This document shows positions 1 to 8,966 of a DNA stretch of 64,000 bases, piece after piece. The position numbers and the translations under genes were made by a program. Origin of the DNA: JAQUTK01 sp963677415. GTDB lineage: Bacteria > Bacteroidota > Bacteroidia > Bacteroidales > JAQUTK01. Each line of letters begins with the position of its first letter. Positions within the stretch are counted from its first letter, which is position 1. The notes beneath the pieces were generated by a model. That model saw only the letters and a list, made by a program, of their open reading frames with translations, did not search any database and had not been told where the DNA came from. The DNA lies in contig CAXXFJ010000013.1 in assembly GCA_963677415.2 (NCBI GenBank), forward strand, positions 1 to 64,000, given 5' to 3'.

Positions 1-1040
1 GAATAGACATAGCCTGCGAGTAACTTACTTCCGGCTTTCCATCGCACTGAAATAGGAAAAGAGAAATAAGGTCCGATATAGCCTGAAACCAAATCCAGAG
101 ATTCATTTGTAGGAATCTTATCAACATTTACTGGCATATTACTCACAGATAACCTTCCACCTATACCCCAATAAGGAGAATGGAAGAATGAAGCACCTTC
201 TAATCCTGAATTACTTCCCGTCGTAAATGTCATAGATGAACCGTCAGTCATCTTATACTTTCCCGGGATCTTATTAAGTCCCAAATAAAGACCAAAGAAA
301 GAAGGTCTGTCATTTATATCAAAGCGAGAGGGAAGTTTATAATCAGTAATTCCCTTATCTTTAAAAATAAGATCCGCCAGATAATAGCCGATTTCCGTAG
401 ATAGAATACCTATGCCAGCCCCAACCATCACATCGCTCAACCAATGTTTATTATTCAACTGCCGAGTAAGAGCAGTGGCTGTAGCCGCAGAATAAGCACC
501 TATACTATACCAGGGGCTACGTCCTCCATACTCTTTGTGCATCATTGTCGCTGTCATAAAAGCTGTAGCAGTATGCCCCGAGGGAAATGAGTGATTATTG
601 GAACCGTCCGGTCTGGTCACATTGGTGATCGATTTCAATCCAAAGACCGTACTTGACATTATTACCGCCGAAAAGGCATCAGAGACTAACATCCTTTCCC
701 ATGAACTGCGCCCTTTGACCCCACCAAGTTTCATGCCGAGCATCACAATTCCGGGAGCATATTGTAAGTAATCATCATAGTGATAACTAAAAGAGGGCAT
801 ATATTCGTTGCGAAGACTACGGAAATGATCATCCTCACTTTTGACAATCAGTCCTCCGGCAATAGCAGGTATTGATACATAGGTCATCTGATATAATTTG
901 GTTGAAGTCAGTCTATCTATTTTCATAGACAAACTCATATTGAAAGCTGAGTCTTTACGAATAGCCCCCTCCGTTTGTGCATTCACCAAAGAAGAAATTA
1001 AAAATAAGAGAGGCAGTATTATATTCTTTATATAGCTCAT
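1..1040 (-). CDS. PAP2-superfamily phosphatase, secreted (C-terminus beyond window)
   Basis: The reading frame runs on the minus strand from an ATG at 1040 off the left edge, so about 346 codons are visible. The N-terminus is a signal peptide (short polar start, hydrophobic PLLFLISSLV, then NAQ). The middle carries the acid-phosphatase motifs of the PAP2 family: a KSITNVTRPDG stretch, PSGHTATAF with the catalytic His, and a downstream HWLSDV. The family dephosphorylates lipid pyrophosphates such as undecaprenyl-PP or lipid A, usually at the periplasmic face. The visible C-terminal part looks like an outer-membrane beta-strand-rich region (alternating aromatic and polar residues), so this may be a PAP2 domain followed by a barrel-like tail. 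An alternative in-frame ATG lies at 1067. The substrate cannot be read from sequence. Confidence 0.85.
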   Translation of the reverse strand, partial: MSYIKNIILPLLFLISSLVNAQTEGAIRKDSAFNMSLSMKIDRLTSTKLYQMTYVSIPAIAGGLIVKSEDDHFRSLRNEYMPSFSYHYDDYLQYAPGIVMLGMKLGGVKGRSSWERMLVSDAFSAVIMSSTVFGLKSITNVTRPDGSNNHSFPSGHTATAFMTATMMHKEYGGRSPWYSIGAYSAATATALTRQLNNKHWLSDVMVGAGIGILSTEIGYYLADLIFKDKGITDYKLPSRFDINDRPSFFGLYLGLNKIPGKYKMTDGSSMTFTTGSNSGLEGASFFHSPYWGIGGRLSVSNMPVNVDKIPTNESLDLVSGYIGPYFSFPISVRWKAGSKLLAGYVY

Positions 1041-1098
1041 ATGTATATCACAGAGTACTTTTAGCATTTGGTTTCATCATCCTCAACAGTTATGAGTG

Positions 1099-1106
1099 CA
1101 AATATA
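1099..1106 (-). promoter_or_regulatory. Bacteroides -7 box upstream of the PAP2 gene
   Basis: Minus-strand TATATTTG matches the Bacteroides sigma-ABfr -7 consensus TAnnTTTG. It would start transcription near 1092, about 50 nt before the PAP2 start. No clear -33 TTTG is seen at the usual distance. Confidence 0.45.
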
Positions 1107-1190
1107 TCTTTTTTTTTCAAACCAGAGAGATTATCCCTTTCTGAATGTGTGCAAATCATACATATCGGAAGAATAGATAGCAATAAAATA

Positions 1191-1222
1191 AAAAGCGAGC
1201 CGACATACGCCAGCTCGCTTTT
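1191..1222 (-). terminator. Intrinsic terminator downstream of the small lipoprotein gene
   Basis: A perfect 10-bp stem (AAAAGCGAGC paired with GCTCGCTTTT) with a 12-nt loop lies just past the lipoprotein stop codon. On the minus strand it is followed by a T-rich run. Confidence 0.8.
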
Positions 1223-1248
1223 TATATAAATAAATAAGGTAGTTCTAC

Positions 1249-1644
1249 TTATTCGCCTGAACCTCCCTGGTGTGATCCCAAATTAATAACATCATTTTTT
1301 ATTGTAATCTTTCCATCTGAAGTAGGTTGAACATCAACAGACCTCGTTATTGTAGTCGAACCGACTTTATAGGTTACTACATAACGACCACTCTGTGTAA
1401 GAGGAATAGAATATGAGCCATCAGCAGCTGTTTTAACAGTAATACCATTGATAGTTACATCAGCACCGGCAATAGCCATTCCTAAATTATCAGCCAGAAC
1501 ACCTGAAACTGTATATGCTCCATTAACCACAGCAGGAGGTGCAACTTCTACAACATCATCATTCTCGCAAGAATAAAGGCCTAAACTCAGCATTGTTGTC
1601 ATAAACAAAGCCACGAAAGTCATAAAAAAATTTCTTCTTTTCAT
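1249..1644 (-). CDS. Small lipoprotein with carboxypeptidase-regulatory-like (beta-sandwich) domain
   Basis: The product has 131 residues. An N-terminal KRR and hydrophobic stretch end in the lipobox LYSC (Cys about 26), so it should be lipidated and exported; the acidic residues just after the Cys (ENDD) resemble a surface-export signal of Bacteroides lipoproteins. Residues about 43-120 look like one carboxypeptidase-regulatory-like or Cna-B-type fold: VSGVLADNLGMAIAGADVTI, then a DGSYSIPL turn. This is the N-terminal plug-like domain common in SusC-like proteins, here free-standing. No enzyme motif is visible. It follows the aminotransferase gene on the same strand after about 240 bp and has its own terminator. 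The role is unknown; binding or structural is likely. Confidence 0.7.
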   Translation of the reverse strand: MKRRNFFMTFVALFMTTMLSLGLYSCENDDVVEVAPPAVVNGAYTVSGVLADNLGMAIAGADVTINGITVKTAADGSYSIPLTQSGRYVVTYKVGSTTITRSVDVQPTSDGKITIKNDVINLGSHQGGSGE

Positions 1645-1885
1645 AATTTTTAAAATTTACAGTTAGTTTCTTATTTGCAATTTCTTTAAGGTATAATCTC
1701 TTCAAAATAACACCTTAATTAATGTGTCTACACTTTGAGATGGATAATACCGCACCTGTCTATCAGAAAACGTTGTACTCAATCTGATATAACCTAGGGA
1801 CAAAATTAATAAGAATTATTTACCCCCCAAAGGAAAGTGCAATCTTTTTACCATTTTCTAATGATTAATTTTATAATATCACCTC
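1645..1885. other. Intergenic gap without recognisable feature
   Basis: This AT-rich gap lies between the aminotransferase stop and the lipoprotein start. I see no ORF, no TAnnTTTG box in either direction and no strong hairpin. Confidence 0.5.
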
Positions 1886-3025
1886 CTAATTACAAATAAC
1901 ATCAAGAATATAGCGTATAGACGCATTTGAAAGAAGAGATCCTGACGGCAAACAAAGACCATTCTCAAACAACTTTTCGCAAACAGATATACCATAATAT
2001 GGTGCATGTCTATAGATCGGCTGCAAATGCATCGGTTTCCAAAGCAACGAAGATTCTATATTGGCTGCATCAAGTCGGGCACGGATTTCTATATTTGTTT
2101 GACCACACAGATCAGGATCCACTTGAATACATGTCATCCAGAAGCTTGATTGTGACTTGGGATCTGGATTGTTCATCACTTTAACACCTTGTGTGTCTTT
2201 TAATCCTAAAGTATAGAGTGAGTGTATTGCACGTCTCCGTGCAATGTGTTCCTTCAGTACAAACATCTGTCCGCGCCCGATACCGGCACAAATATTACTC
2301 ATCCGGTAGTTATAACCTATCTGCGAATGCTGATAAAAGAGAGCTTCATCTCGTGCCTGTGTCGCAAAATAGAGTGCTTTGCGTGCATCTTCTTCTGAAT
2401 GACAAATCAGTGCTCCGCCTGCCGAAGTAGTAATCATCTTATTCCCATTGAAAGACAAAACACCAAAGCGACCGAAAGTGCCACATTTCTGTCCGCAAAA
2501 CTCTGAACCAATCGCTTCTGCCGCATCTTCTAAAACTGGGATATTATAACGCCCTGCAACTTCGATGATTACTTTAATATCAGCCGGCATGCCATACATA
2601 TGTATCACTATTATAGCTTTTGGTATCTTACCTGTCTTTTTCAAACGATCACAGATTGCCTCCTCTAATAGGATTGGATCCATATTCCAGCTTCGTTGTT
2701 CAGAATCCACAAAGACAGGAAAGGCACCTAGATAGGCTATAGGATTGGCAGAGGCGCAGAAAGTAAAGCTCTGACAGATTACCTCATCCCCTGGTCCTAC
2801 TCCAAGAAGCTTCAAACCAAGATGAATGGCCGAGGTACCTGAATTCAAAGCGACAACATGAATTTCTCCGGTTTTCTCTGAGGTAAGATATTTTTCCAGA
2901 TCTTTCTCGAAACCTGTTACATTGGGTCCAAGTGAAGTAACCCAATTGCTTTCAAATGCTTCCTGAATAAAGCAAAGTTCTTTCCCGCCCATATGAGCCA
3001 GCGAAAGTCTGATTCTTTCTTCCAT
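1886..3025 (-). CDS. DegT/DnrJ/EryC1/StrS-family PLP-dependent sugar aminotransferase
   Basis: The product has 379 residues, the usual length for the family. These enzymes transfer an amino group from glutamate to a keto-sugar nucleotide, giving amino sugars for glycans. Visible PLP features are NSGTSAIHLGL near residues 61-71, EDAAEAIGSE with the pyridine-nitrogen Asp at about 167, and SFNGNKMITTSAGG with the Schiff-base lysine at about 196. The start MEERIRLSLAHMGG is typical of PglE-like members. It lies 74 bp downstream of a PglC-like phosphoglycosyltransferase. That pair is the core of many pathways that make a diacetamido- or acetamido-trideoxy sugar and load it on undecaprenyl phosphate. 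The exact sugar and the glycan are inferred, not shown. Confidence 0.88.
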   Translation of the reverse strand: MEERIRLSLAHMGGKELCFIQEAFESNWVTSLGPNVTGFEKDLEKYLTSEKTGEIHVVALNSGTSAIHLGLKLLGVGPGDEVICQSFTFCASANPIAYLGAFPVFVDSEQRSWNMDPILLEEAICDRLKKTGKIPKAIIVIHMYGMPADIKVIIEVAGRYNIPVLEDAAEAIGSEFCGQKCGTFGRFGVLSFNGNKMITTSAGGALICHSEEDARKALYFATQARDEALFYQHSQIGYNYRMSNICAGIGRGQMFVLKEHIARRRAIHSLYTLGLKDTQGVKVMNNPDPKSQSSFWMTCIQVDPDLCGQTNIEIRARLDAANIESSLLWKPMHLQPIYRHAPYYGISVCEKLFENGLCLPSGSLLSNASIRYILDVICN

Positions 3026-3099
3026 ATTTATTAGTTCCTTTTATTCATTTCTGACAGATTATTCTAACTCAAAATCCAAAGGAATGCCAAAGGACAGTT

Positions 3100-3711
3100 C
3101 TAATTATTTCCATTAAACCACTCTCCTCCTACCGACTCCCGTACATTATCAACATTCGACCGTTTCAAAACCAGTGCAACAGTCTTATAAAGAATTTTCA
3201 GATCGAGTCTGAAAGTAAGATGATCCACATACCACACATCTAGTTCAAACTTCTCTCTCCAACTTATGGCATTACGCCCATGAACCTGAGCCCATCCTGT
3301 CATGCCGGGACGAACATCATGACGATGTGCTTGTTGTTTGTTGTACAACTCAATATACTGGACATGCAACGGACGAGGACCAACAAATGACATTTCACCT
3401 TTCATGACATTTATCAGTTGAGGTATCTCATCCAGAGATGTACTTCTCAAAAAGCGTCCTACTCGGGTGATTCGTTGTTCATTGGGTAAAATATCTCCAG
3501 ACTCATCGTGCTCATCGGACATCGACCTGAATTTTATTACCTTAAACACTTTCCCATATCTCCCGGCACGTTGCTGAAGAAAGAAAATATGCATACTTTG
3601 GGTAGAATAGATAAGACAAATTACAAGAAATAGCAGCAAAGGCCAAAGCACAGACAGAAAACATAGAGCTACTATAAAACCAATCCATCGTTTGAAATAC
3701 TGTTGATACAT
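3100..3711 (-). CDS. PglC-like bacterial sugar transferase (undecaprenyl-phosphate phosphoglycosyltransferase)
   Basis: The product has 203 residues, the size of small monotopic phosphoglycosyltransferases (about 200 aa) rather than long WcaJ types. A single N-terminal hydrophobic segment (residues about 10-36) is followed by the family motifs: FKVIKFRSM, TSLDEIPQL with the catalytic Asp-Glu dyad at 94-95, SFVGPRPL, and RPGMTGWAQVHGRN. It would transfer a phospho-sugar from a UDP-sugar to undecaprenyl phosphate at the inner membrane, the first step of capsule, O-glycan or exopolysaccharide assembly. It precedes the DegT aminotransferase on the same strand, and the two are likely co-transcribed. 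No glycosyltransferases follow, so this is an isolated two-gene unit and not a full polysaccharide locus. Confidence 0.9.
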   Translation of the reverse strand: MYQQYFKRWIGFIVALCFLSVLWPLLLFLVICLIYSTQSMHIFFLQQRAGRYGKVFKVIKFRSMSDEHDESGDILPNEQRITRVGRFLRSTSLDEIPQLINVMKGEMSFVGPRPLHVQYIELYNKQQAHRHDVRPGMTGWAQVHGRNAISWREKFELDVWYVDHLTFRLDLKILYKTVALVLKRSNVDNVRESVGGEWFNGNN

Positions 3712-3740
3712 TTCCGTTATTGATTATACCGGATAGAAAT

Positions 3741-3770
3741 GAAAAAAGAGACCCTGAAGCCTCTTTTTTC
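3741..3770 (-). terminator. Intrinsic terminator after the GH97 gene
   Basis: A 10-bp stem (GAAAAAAGAG with CTCTTTTTTC) and 10-nt loop lie 20 bp past the GH97 stop codon, with T-rich sequence on the minus strand. It separates the glycosidase genes from the sugar-transferase pair. Confidence 0.7.
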
Positions 3771-3791
3771 ATTTTAATATCCTAATTCTTT

Positions 3792-5744
3792 TTATTCAAT
3801 CACGCCGGCAAATCCACCATTGCGAACCATATTGACCGGAAGTTTGGTCTTACTATTGACAGTCATTTCCTTTTTCTTATAATCCATTGCCTGGCGATCA
3901 GCATTTATACCATCCACAAAATAGGTCATCTTGAAGTCCTTACCTGTTGGAAGGAAATCCAATGCCACTTCTAAGTTCTGAGAGTTATTACCAGTAATAG
4001 CTCCAAGAAACCATTTATCACCTTTACGTTTCGCAATCATCACAGCATCTCCCGCTTTGGCGTAGATTGCTTTTGTCTCATCCCAGGTAACAGGAACACT
4101 CGTCATAAATTCTGTACATTCATGTTCCCGATAATAATAAACCGGATTATCAGCTAGCATCTGCAATCCTGTTTCAAAGATAACAAAGAGTGCCATTTGG
4201 AAAGCTCTTGTTCCAGAACCCATTGCATTAGCACGGGTATAGCGGTTGTCTTCAGGTTGTGCTGAGTTCATCGAACCAGGTGTGAAGTCCATCGGACCCA
4301 CAGCATTACGGATAAACGGCAACCAAACACTATTTTCAGGTTTGCAACCACTACCTTGCTCTAAACCACGTACACCTTCATGCGCCATCAGATTAGGATA
4401 CATACGTTCCAATCCAGAAGGTTTGAAAGCACCGTGAAAATCAACCATCATATCATACTTCGCAGCCTCTTTTACTACTCGTTCATAGTAATTGACCATC
4501 CACTGATCCTGACGATCCATAAAGTCAATCTTACATCCTGCTATTCCCCATTCGTGGAAAGTCTTGAAAAGCTCCATGTGTTTATCCACTGTAAGCCAGG
4601 TAAGCCATAAAATAATCTTTACATTATGATCTTTACCATACTGAATCAGTTCCTGAAGATTAATCGTGCTGTTTGGTGTAAAAGGATCACGTGTACTGGC
4701 AGCCCAACCTTCATCCATAATGATATAAGGGATCTTATACTTAGAAGCAAAATCGATATAGTATTTGTACGAATCCATGTTGTAACCAGAGCGGAAATCA
4801 ACACCATACAGACGAGCATCATGCCACCATTCCCAACTTACTTGTCCCGGTTTGATCCAATCAGTGTTTTCAAGTACGTTTGGAGTAGAAAGTTTGAATA
4901 TCAAATCATTACCAATAAGCTGAGCGTCATTCTTTGTAATCATAAACGTACGCCATGGAAATGAACGTTTACCAATTGTCTTGGCAATATAATCGGCCTC
5001 TTTGAGTATTTTCTCGCTACGGTCACCATCATTACCAAATTCTAAAGGAGTTTTCGGAAATACAGCGCTCATACCATTCTCACCTGAACCTTTTACAAAC
5101 ATACCGGGATAGTCATGTAGGTCAGCCTCACTTAAAAGAATCTTCACTCCTTTGCCGGCTTCAATCAGCACGGGGAGATAACTCATGCGTTCCTCTTTCA
5201 CAAAAGCACTCATTGTCAATGTTGCGTATGGTTCCTCACAGGATGTCTTAAAACCTCTCACCAGTGAGAACTGTCCTGTATATTCTGTCGGAAAGTTTAC
5301 CTCAAAGTCTTCATTCATAACTTGGATATCCCCCTTCTTGTCAGTCAGAAAACGATAAGCAACACCATCATTGAAAGCACGGAATTCAACGGAATAGCTT
5401 CCTTTGAAGTCCATACGCAATGTGTTGCACTTATTATTAATCACTGAATTTTTGTAGGCTATAGGTGGTTTGATTGTCTCATCAATTTTACCAGCCTTAC
5501 TGCGAATCAGTTTGGGGTTAACACCCAGTGTTTCACCCTTTAGATTGAGTTGCAGGCGACAATTCGTAAGTAAGGGATCGGATCCATTAAAGATAGAATA
5601 AGAAATCTTATCCGTCAGTTCAATACTCACTTTCAAACTCCCATCAGGAGAAAGAAGCTCTATTTTTTTAGCCTCACTTACAAAAGTAGCAGTTAGAAAC
5701 AACAGGAAGGTTAATCCTGCAAAAAACTTGTTCTTCATGTTCAT
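3792..5744 (-). CDS. Glycoside hydrolase family 97, retaining-type (alpha-galactosidase-like)
   Basis: The product has 650 residues with a signal peptide (hydrophobic FFAGLTFLLFLTATFVSEA), so it is periplasmic or membrane-attached. The order is an N-terminal beta-sandwich (residues about 25-290), a TIM barrel (about 300-560) and a small C-terminal beta domain, as in GH97. The barrel has VSWEWWHDARLYG, IMDEGWA, KIDFMDR and FHGAFKPSG. Asp407 in KIDFMDR matches the position of the nucleophile of retaining GH97 enzymes such as the B. thetaiotaomicron alpha-galactosidase BtGal97b. Inverting SusB-type alpha-glucosidases lack it. Alpha-galactosidase activity is therefore favoured but is an inference. 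The gene starts 22 bp after the GH125 stop and is likely translated from the same mRNA. Confidence 0.87.
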   Translation of the reverse strand: MNMKNKFFAGLTFLLFLTATFVSEAKKIELLSPDGSLKVSIELTDKISYSIFNGSDPLLTNCRLQLNLKGETLGVNPKLIRSKAGKIDETIKPPIAYKNSVINNKCNTLRMDFKGSYSVEFRAFNDGVAYRFLTDKKGDIQVMNEDFEVNFPTEYTGQFSLVRGFKTSCEEPYATLTMSAFVKEERMSYLPVLIEAGKGVKILLSEADLHDYPGMFVKGSGENGMSAVFPKTPLEFGNDGDRSEKILKEADYIAKTIGKRSFPWRTFMITKNDAQLIGNDLIFKLSTPNVLENTDWIKPGQVSWEWWHDARLYGVDFRSGYNMDSYKYYIDFASKYKIPYIIMDEGWAASTRDPFTPNSTINLQELIQYGKDHNVKIILWLTWLTVDKHMELFKTFHEWGIAGCKIDFMDRQDQWMVNYYERVVKEAAKYDMMVDFHGAFKPSGLERMYPNLMAHEGVRGLEQGSGCKPENSVWLPFIRNAVGPMDFTPGSMNSAQPEDNRYTRANAMGSGTRAFQMALFVIFETGLQMLADNPVYYYREHECTEFMTSVPVTWDETKAIYAKAGDAVMIAKRKGDKWFLGAITGNNSQNLEVALDFLPTGKDFKMTYFVDGINADRQAMDYKKKEMTVNSKTKLPVNMVRNGGFAGVIE

Positions 5745-5766
5745 TGGTAATAAAATGTTGGATAAT

Positions 5767-7176
5767 TTATATTGTTGACTTAATTATCAGTTCGCCAAAC
5801 AGCGTATTAGCCCAAGCAAACCATTTTCGGGTAAAATTCTTGGCATCATCTTTATGGAAGGATTCATGCATAAATCCAGTCTCTCCTTCAGTATCCCGCA
5901 ACATTTTTATGCAAGATTCGATCTCTTTCTTGTCCGTACTCGTTATCGCACGCATAATAATACCCATTGGCCAAATAAAATCGTAGCCAATATGCGGCCC
6001 TCCGATTCCCTCCGCTACTTTTCCTTTAAAGAAATATGGGTTCTGCGAGCTAAGAACAAATTTTCGTGTATTCAGATAGATTGGGTCGTTAGCAGAAACT
6101 GTTTCCAGATAAGGCATCGCCAGCAAACTTGGAATATTAGCATCATCCATACAATATGCATTGCCAAAACCATCTACTTCAAAGGCATATATTTTGCCGG
6201 CTGTAGGATGATTCACTACTGCATACTTCTTCAACGCAGCCTCAACCTCAGCAGCTAAAGCTTCGCATCGTCCAGCCAAACCAGCATTGTTTTTCACTTT
6301 CATTGCTATCTCAGCGACCTGCCTCAAGCTCTTCACAGCAAAAAAGTTGGATGGAATAAGAAAGCCATAGGTCGTAGCATCATCAGAAGGACGGAAAGAA
6401 GAAACAATCAAACCGATAGGATTAACAGGATTACCATAGCCGCCACAACAAAGAGTGTCCAGCTGTCGTTCAGTCTTGCGCTGAAACTTATACAAACTCT
6501 TCACTTTGCGTTGTTGTTCACGGAAAGTAGCTACAATCAACTCCATGGCTTTTTCCCATTCGGTATCAAACACAGAGGTATCTCCGGTCTCTTTCCAGTA
6601 CTTATGTGCAAGACGTACCGGATAACAAAGAGAGTCTATTTCCCATTTCCGTTCATGCACACCCTCTTTCATCTCAGTGTTGTCACTTTTCCATTCGCTG
6701 ACTACACCTTCCGGAGTAAATGCATTGGCATAAGGATCATACAAGATGCAATGTGTCTGTCTGTTTATCACACCTGCAATAAGCAACCTTAGGGGTTCAT
6801 CCTCTTTACAAAAAGGAAGATAAGGCCAAACCTGAGCTCCGGAATCACGAAGCCACATTGCATGAATATCGCCGGTTATTACAAAAGTATCCGGACGACT
6901 TCCGTTCATTTTAAAACTAACGGTCGTATCCAATGTATTCGGAAAACAATTTTCAAACATCCAGGAGAGTTTCTCGTCCTTCAGTTTATTCTTGACTGCA
7001 GCAATCTTCTTTTCAACTGCCTTTGATGTAAAGTTGCGCTGTGCAAGTTCTGGCCGCATGGAAGTATAGCCACTTTTCTTTTCATCTTTGATCACAGCAT
7101 AAAGCGGACTGCCCGCCAAGGCAGCCGCAGCTAAAACACTTCCTCCTCTACGGAAGAAATCTCTTCTGGTTGTCAT
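5767..7176 (-). CDS. Glycoside hydrolase family 125, exo-alpha-1,6-mannosidase-like
   Basis: The product has 469 residues. Family hallmarks are GDIHAMWLRDS near residues 94-104, DDATTYGFLIPSNFF, and GFMHESF near the C-terminus, which in GH125 surround the catalytic acid and base. Characterised members are metal-independent inverting exo-alpha-1,6-mannosidases acting on N-glycan or yeast mannan cores. The N-terminus TTRRDFFRRGGSVLAAAALA looks like a twin-arginine export signal (T-R-R-x-F-F), unlike the Sec-type leaders elsewhere here. The gene starts 36 bp after the obg stop and ends 22 bp before GH97. There is no SusC/SusD pair nearby, so it is not in a classical polysaccharide utilisation locus. 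Confidence 0.9.
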   Translation of the reverse strand: MTTRRDFFRRGGSVLAAAALAGSPLYAVIKDEKKSGYTSMRPELAQRNFTSKAVEKKIAAVKNKLKDEKLSWMFENCFPNTLDTTVSFKMNGSRPDTFVITGDIHAMWLRDSGAQVWPYLPFCKEDEPLRLLIAGVINRQTHCILYDPYANAFTPEGVVSEWKSDNTEMKEGVHERKWEIDSLCYPVRLAHKYWKETGDTSVFDTEWEKAMELIVATFREQQRKVKSLYKFQRKTERQLDTLCCGGYGNPVNPIGLIVSSFRPSDDATTYGFLIPSNFFAVKSLRQVAEIAMKVKNNAGLAGRCEALAAEVEAALKKYAVVNHPTAGKIYAFEVDGFGNAYCMDDANIPSLLAMPYLETVSANDPIYLNTRKFVLSSQNPYFFKGKVAEGIGGPHIGYDFIWPMGIIMRAITSTDKKEIESCIKMLRDTEGETGFMHESFHKDDAKNFTRKWFAWANTLFGELIIKSTI

Positions 7177-7212
7177 GTTTTTTGGGGTATTAATATCTAT
7201 AGAGAAAACTTA

Positions 7213-8370
7213 TTACAACTTGGAATCTTCGAAATCATAATCCACATCCTCATCAAAATCTTCATCAATTTCATTCAGATAGATCGTTTGGAAATCTTCG
7301 TCAAACGCTTCTTCCTCCTCCTTTGGGATTGCCTTCACATCAATGGCCCTATGTACCATCGTCACTTGTTTTTGAATATCTTCCCTATTGATTTCAGTCC
7401 AGATCATATCCTTTAGTTTAACTAGTCCAAGACCAGTTATTGACGATATAAATACGTACAAAACATCAGGAAGTTCTTTTTCAATAGCATCAATAAGCTC
7501 CTGATCCAGCATGTCACTTTTAGTGATAGCCAATATACGCTGTTTATCCAACAACTCCGGATTGTATTGAGCAAGTTCATTGAGAAGCACGGCAAACTGA
7601 CCGGCTATATTATCCGCATCAGCAGGCACCATAAATAGTAGAATTGAATTTCTTTCAATATGACGCAGAAAACGAAGACCGAGCCCTTTTCCCTGACTTG
7701 CCCCTTCGATTATCCCTGGGATATCTGCCATAACAAAGGACTTATTATCCCTATATGGCACTACTCCTATATTGGCTTCGAGTGTGGTAAATGCATAGTC
7801 TGCAATTTTTGGACGGGCTGCAGAGATAGAAGAAAGCAGTGTTGACTTACCGGAATTCGGGAAACCAACCAAACCTACATCTGCCAATACCTTCAATTCA
7901 AGCACTACAATCAATTCTTTAGCCGGCTCACCTGGTTGAGCATACCGCGGAGTTTGATTAGTAGAAGTACGGAAATGCCAGTTACCCAGCCCCCCTCGTC
8001 CACCTTTCAGTAAAATCACTTCTTGCTCGTGTTCTGTTACATCACAGACATATTCACCATTCTCAGCATTATAAGCCACAGTACCCAGAGGCACCTCTAT
8101 TATCTTATCTTCTCCTGCTTTTCCAAATGAACGACTCTCACTTCCACCATCACCGTGACCGGCAAACACGTGGCGTGAGTATTTAAGGTGCATCAAAGTC
8201 CAATAATTACTATTACCTCTAAGGATTACATGTCCTCCTCTGCCTCCGTCACCACCATCTGGTCCACCTCTTGGCACATACTTCGCACGGTTTAAATGGG
8301 TAGAGCCTTTCCCCCCTTTTCCACTGCGACAAAAGATTTTCACATAATCTACAAAACTTGTTCCAGCCAT
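7213..8370 (-). CDS. obg: Obg/CgtA GTPase, ribosome assembly and stress
   Basis: The start is set at the ATG giving MAGTSFVDYVKIF, the conserved Obg N-terminus, one base after the adk stop. A start five codons earlier would sit inside adk. The product has 385 residues: a glycine-rich Obg fold (1-158; many GRGG and GGDGG turns), then a G domain with GFPNSGKST (P-loop), DIPGIIEGAS (G3) and TKSD (G4). The C-terminus is a short, very acidic tail (EEEEAFDEDF and following) with no OCT domain, as in Bacteroidetes. Obg binds the 50S subunit and (p)ppGpp and is essential in most bacteria. It is part of hpt-adk-obg, with two glycosidase genes directly downstream. Confidence 0.97.
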   Translation of the reverse strand: MAGTSFVDYVKIFCRSGKGGKGSTHLNRAKYVPRGGPDGGDGGRGGHVILRGNSNYWTLMHLKYSRHVFAGHGDGGSESRSFGKAGEDKIIEVPLGTVAYNAENGEYVCDVTEHEQEVILLKGGRGGLGNWHFRTSTNQTPRYAQPGEPAKELIVVLELKVLADVGLVGFPNSGKSTLLSSISAARPKIADYAFTTLEANIGVVPYRDNKSFVMADIPGIIEGASQGKGLGLRFLRHIERNSILLFMVPADADNIAGQFAVLLNELAQYNPELLDKQRILAITKSDMLDQELIDAIEKELPDVLYVFISSITGLGLVKLKDMIWTEINREDIQKQVTMVHRAIDVKAIPKEEEEAFDEDFQTIYLNEIDEDFDEDVDYDFEDSKL

Positions 8371-8371
8371 A

Positions 8372-8941
8372 TTACAATTTATCAATTACTTGTTTGATAC
8401 GATTGAAGATCTCTTCAATCGTTCCCATACCAAAAATCCCATTATAGAGGTTCTCTCCTTTATAATAATCTATCAGGGGCGCAGTCAGATTGTGATATAC
8501 ATCTAGTCGTTTCTGAATCGTTTCAAGATTGTCATCTGAACGTCCGGAAATCTTTCCACGTTCTAAGAGTCGTTGAATCAGTTCTGATTCGTCCACTTCC
8601 AGCGCAATTACAACTGAGATAAATGTACCCCTCTTTGTTAGCATTTCTTTCAATGCAACCGCTTGCGGAGTCGTTCGTGGAAATCCATCGAAAATAACTC
8701 CCTTACTTTCTTTCAGACCATCGAGTACTGATGCGAGGATATCAATAATCAACTGATCTGGCACCAACTGCCCTTTAGAAATATAGCTATCAGCGACTTT
8801 TCCTAAATCAGTTTGCCTGCTAATTTCACTTCTCAGCACATCTCCTGTTGAGATATGATCCAAACCATATCCGGCAATGATCTTCTCGCTCTGTGTTCCT
8901 TTACCGGAACCCGGAGCACCAAAAATTACAATATTCAACAT
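8372..8941 (-). CDS. adk: Adenylate kinase (short-LID form)
   Basis: The product has 189 residues with P-loop GAPGSGKGTQ (8-17), STGDVLR, FDGFPRT and GRSDDN. The LID is the short form without the zinc-finger insert of longer bacterial enzymes, usual in Bacteroidetes. It catalyses ATP + AMP to 2 ADP in the cytosol. It lies 25 bp after hpt and 1 bp before obg, a conserved operon order in the phylum. Confidence 0.97.
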   Translation of the reverse strand: MLNIVIFGAPGSGKGTQSEKIIAGYGLDHISTGDVLRSEISRQTDLGKVADSYISKGQLVPDQLIIDILASVLDGLKESKGVIFDGFPRTTPQAVALKEMLTKRGTFISVVIALEVDESELIQRLLERGKISGRSDDNLETIQKRLDVYHNLTAPLIDYYKGENLYNGIFGMGTIEEIFNRIKQVIDKL

Positions 8942-8966
8942 GATCTATATAAATTTGAGTCATTTA

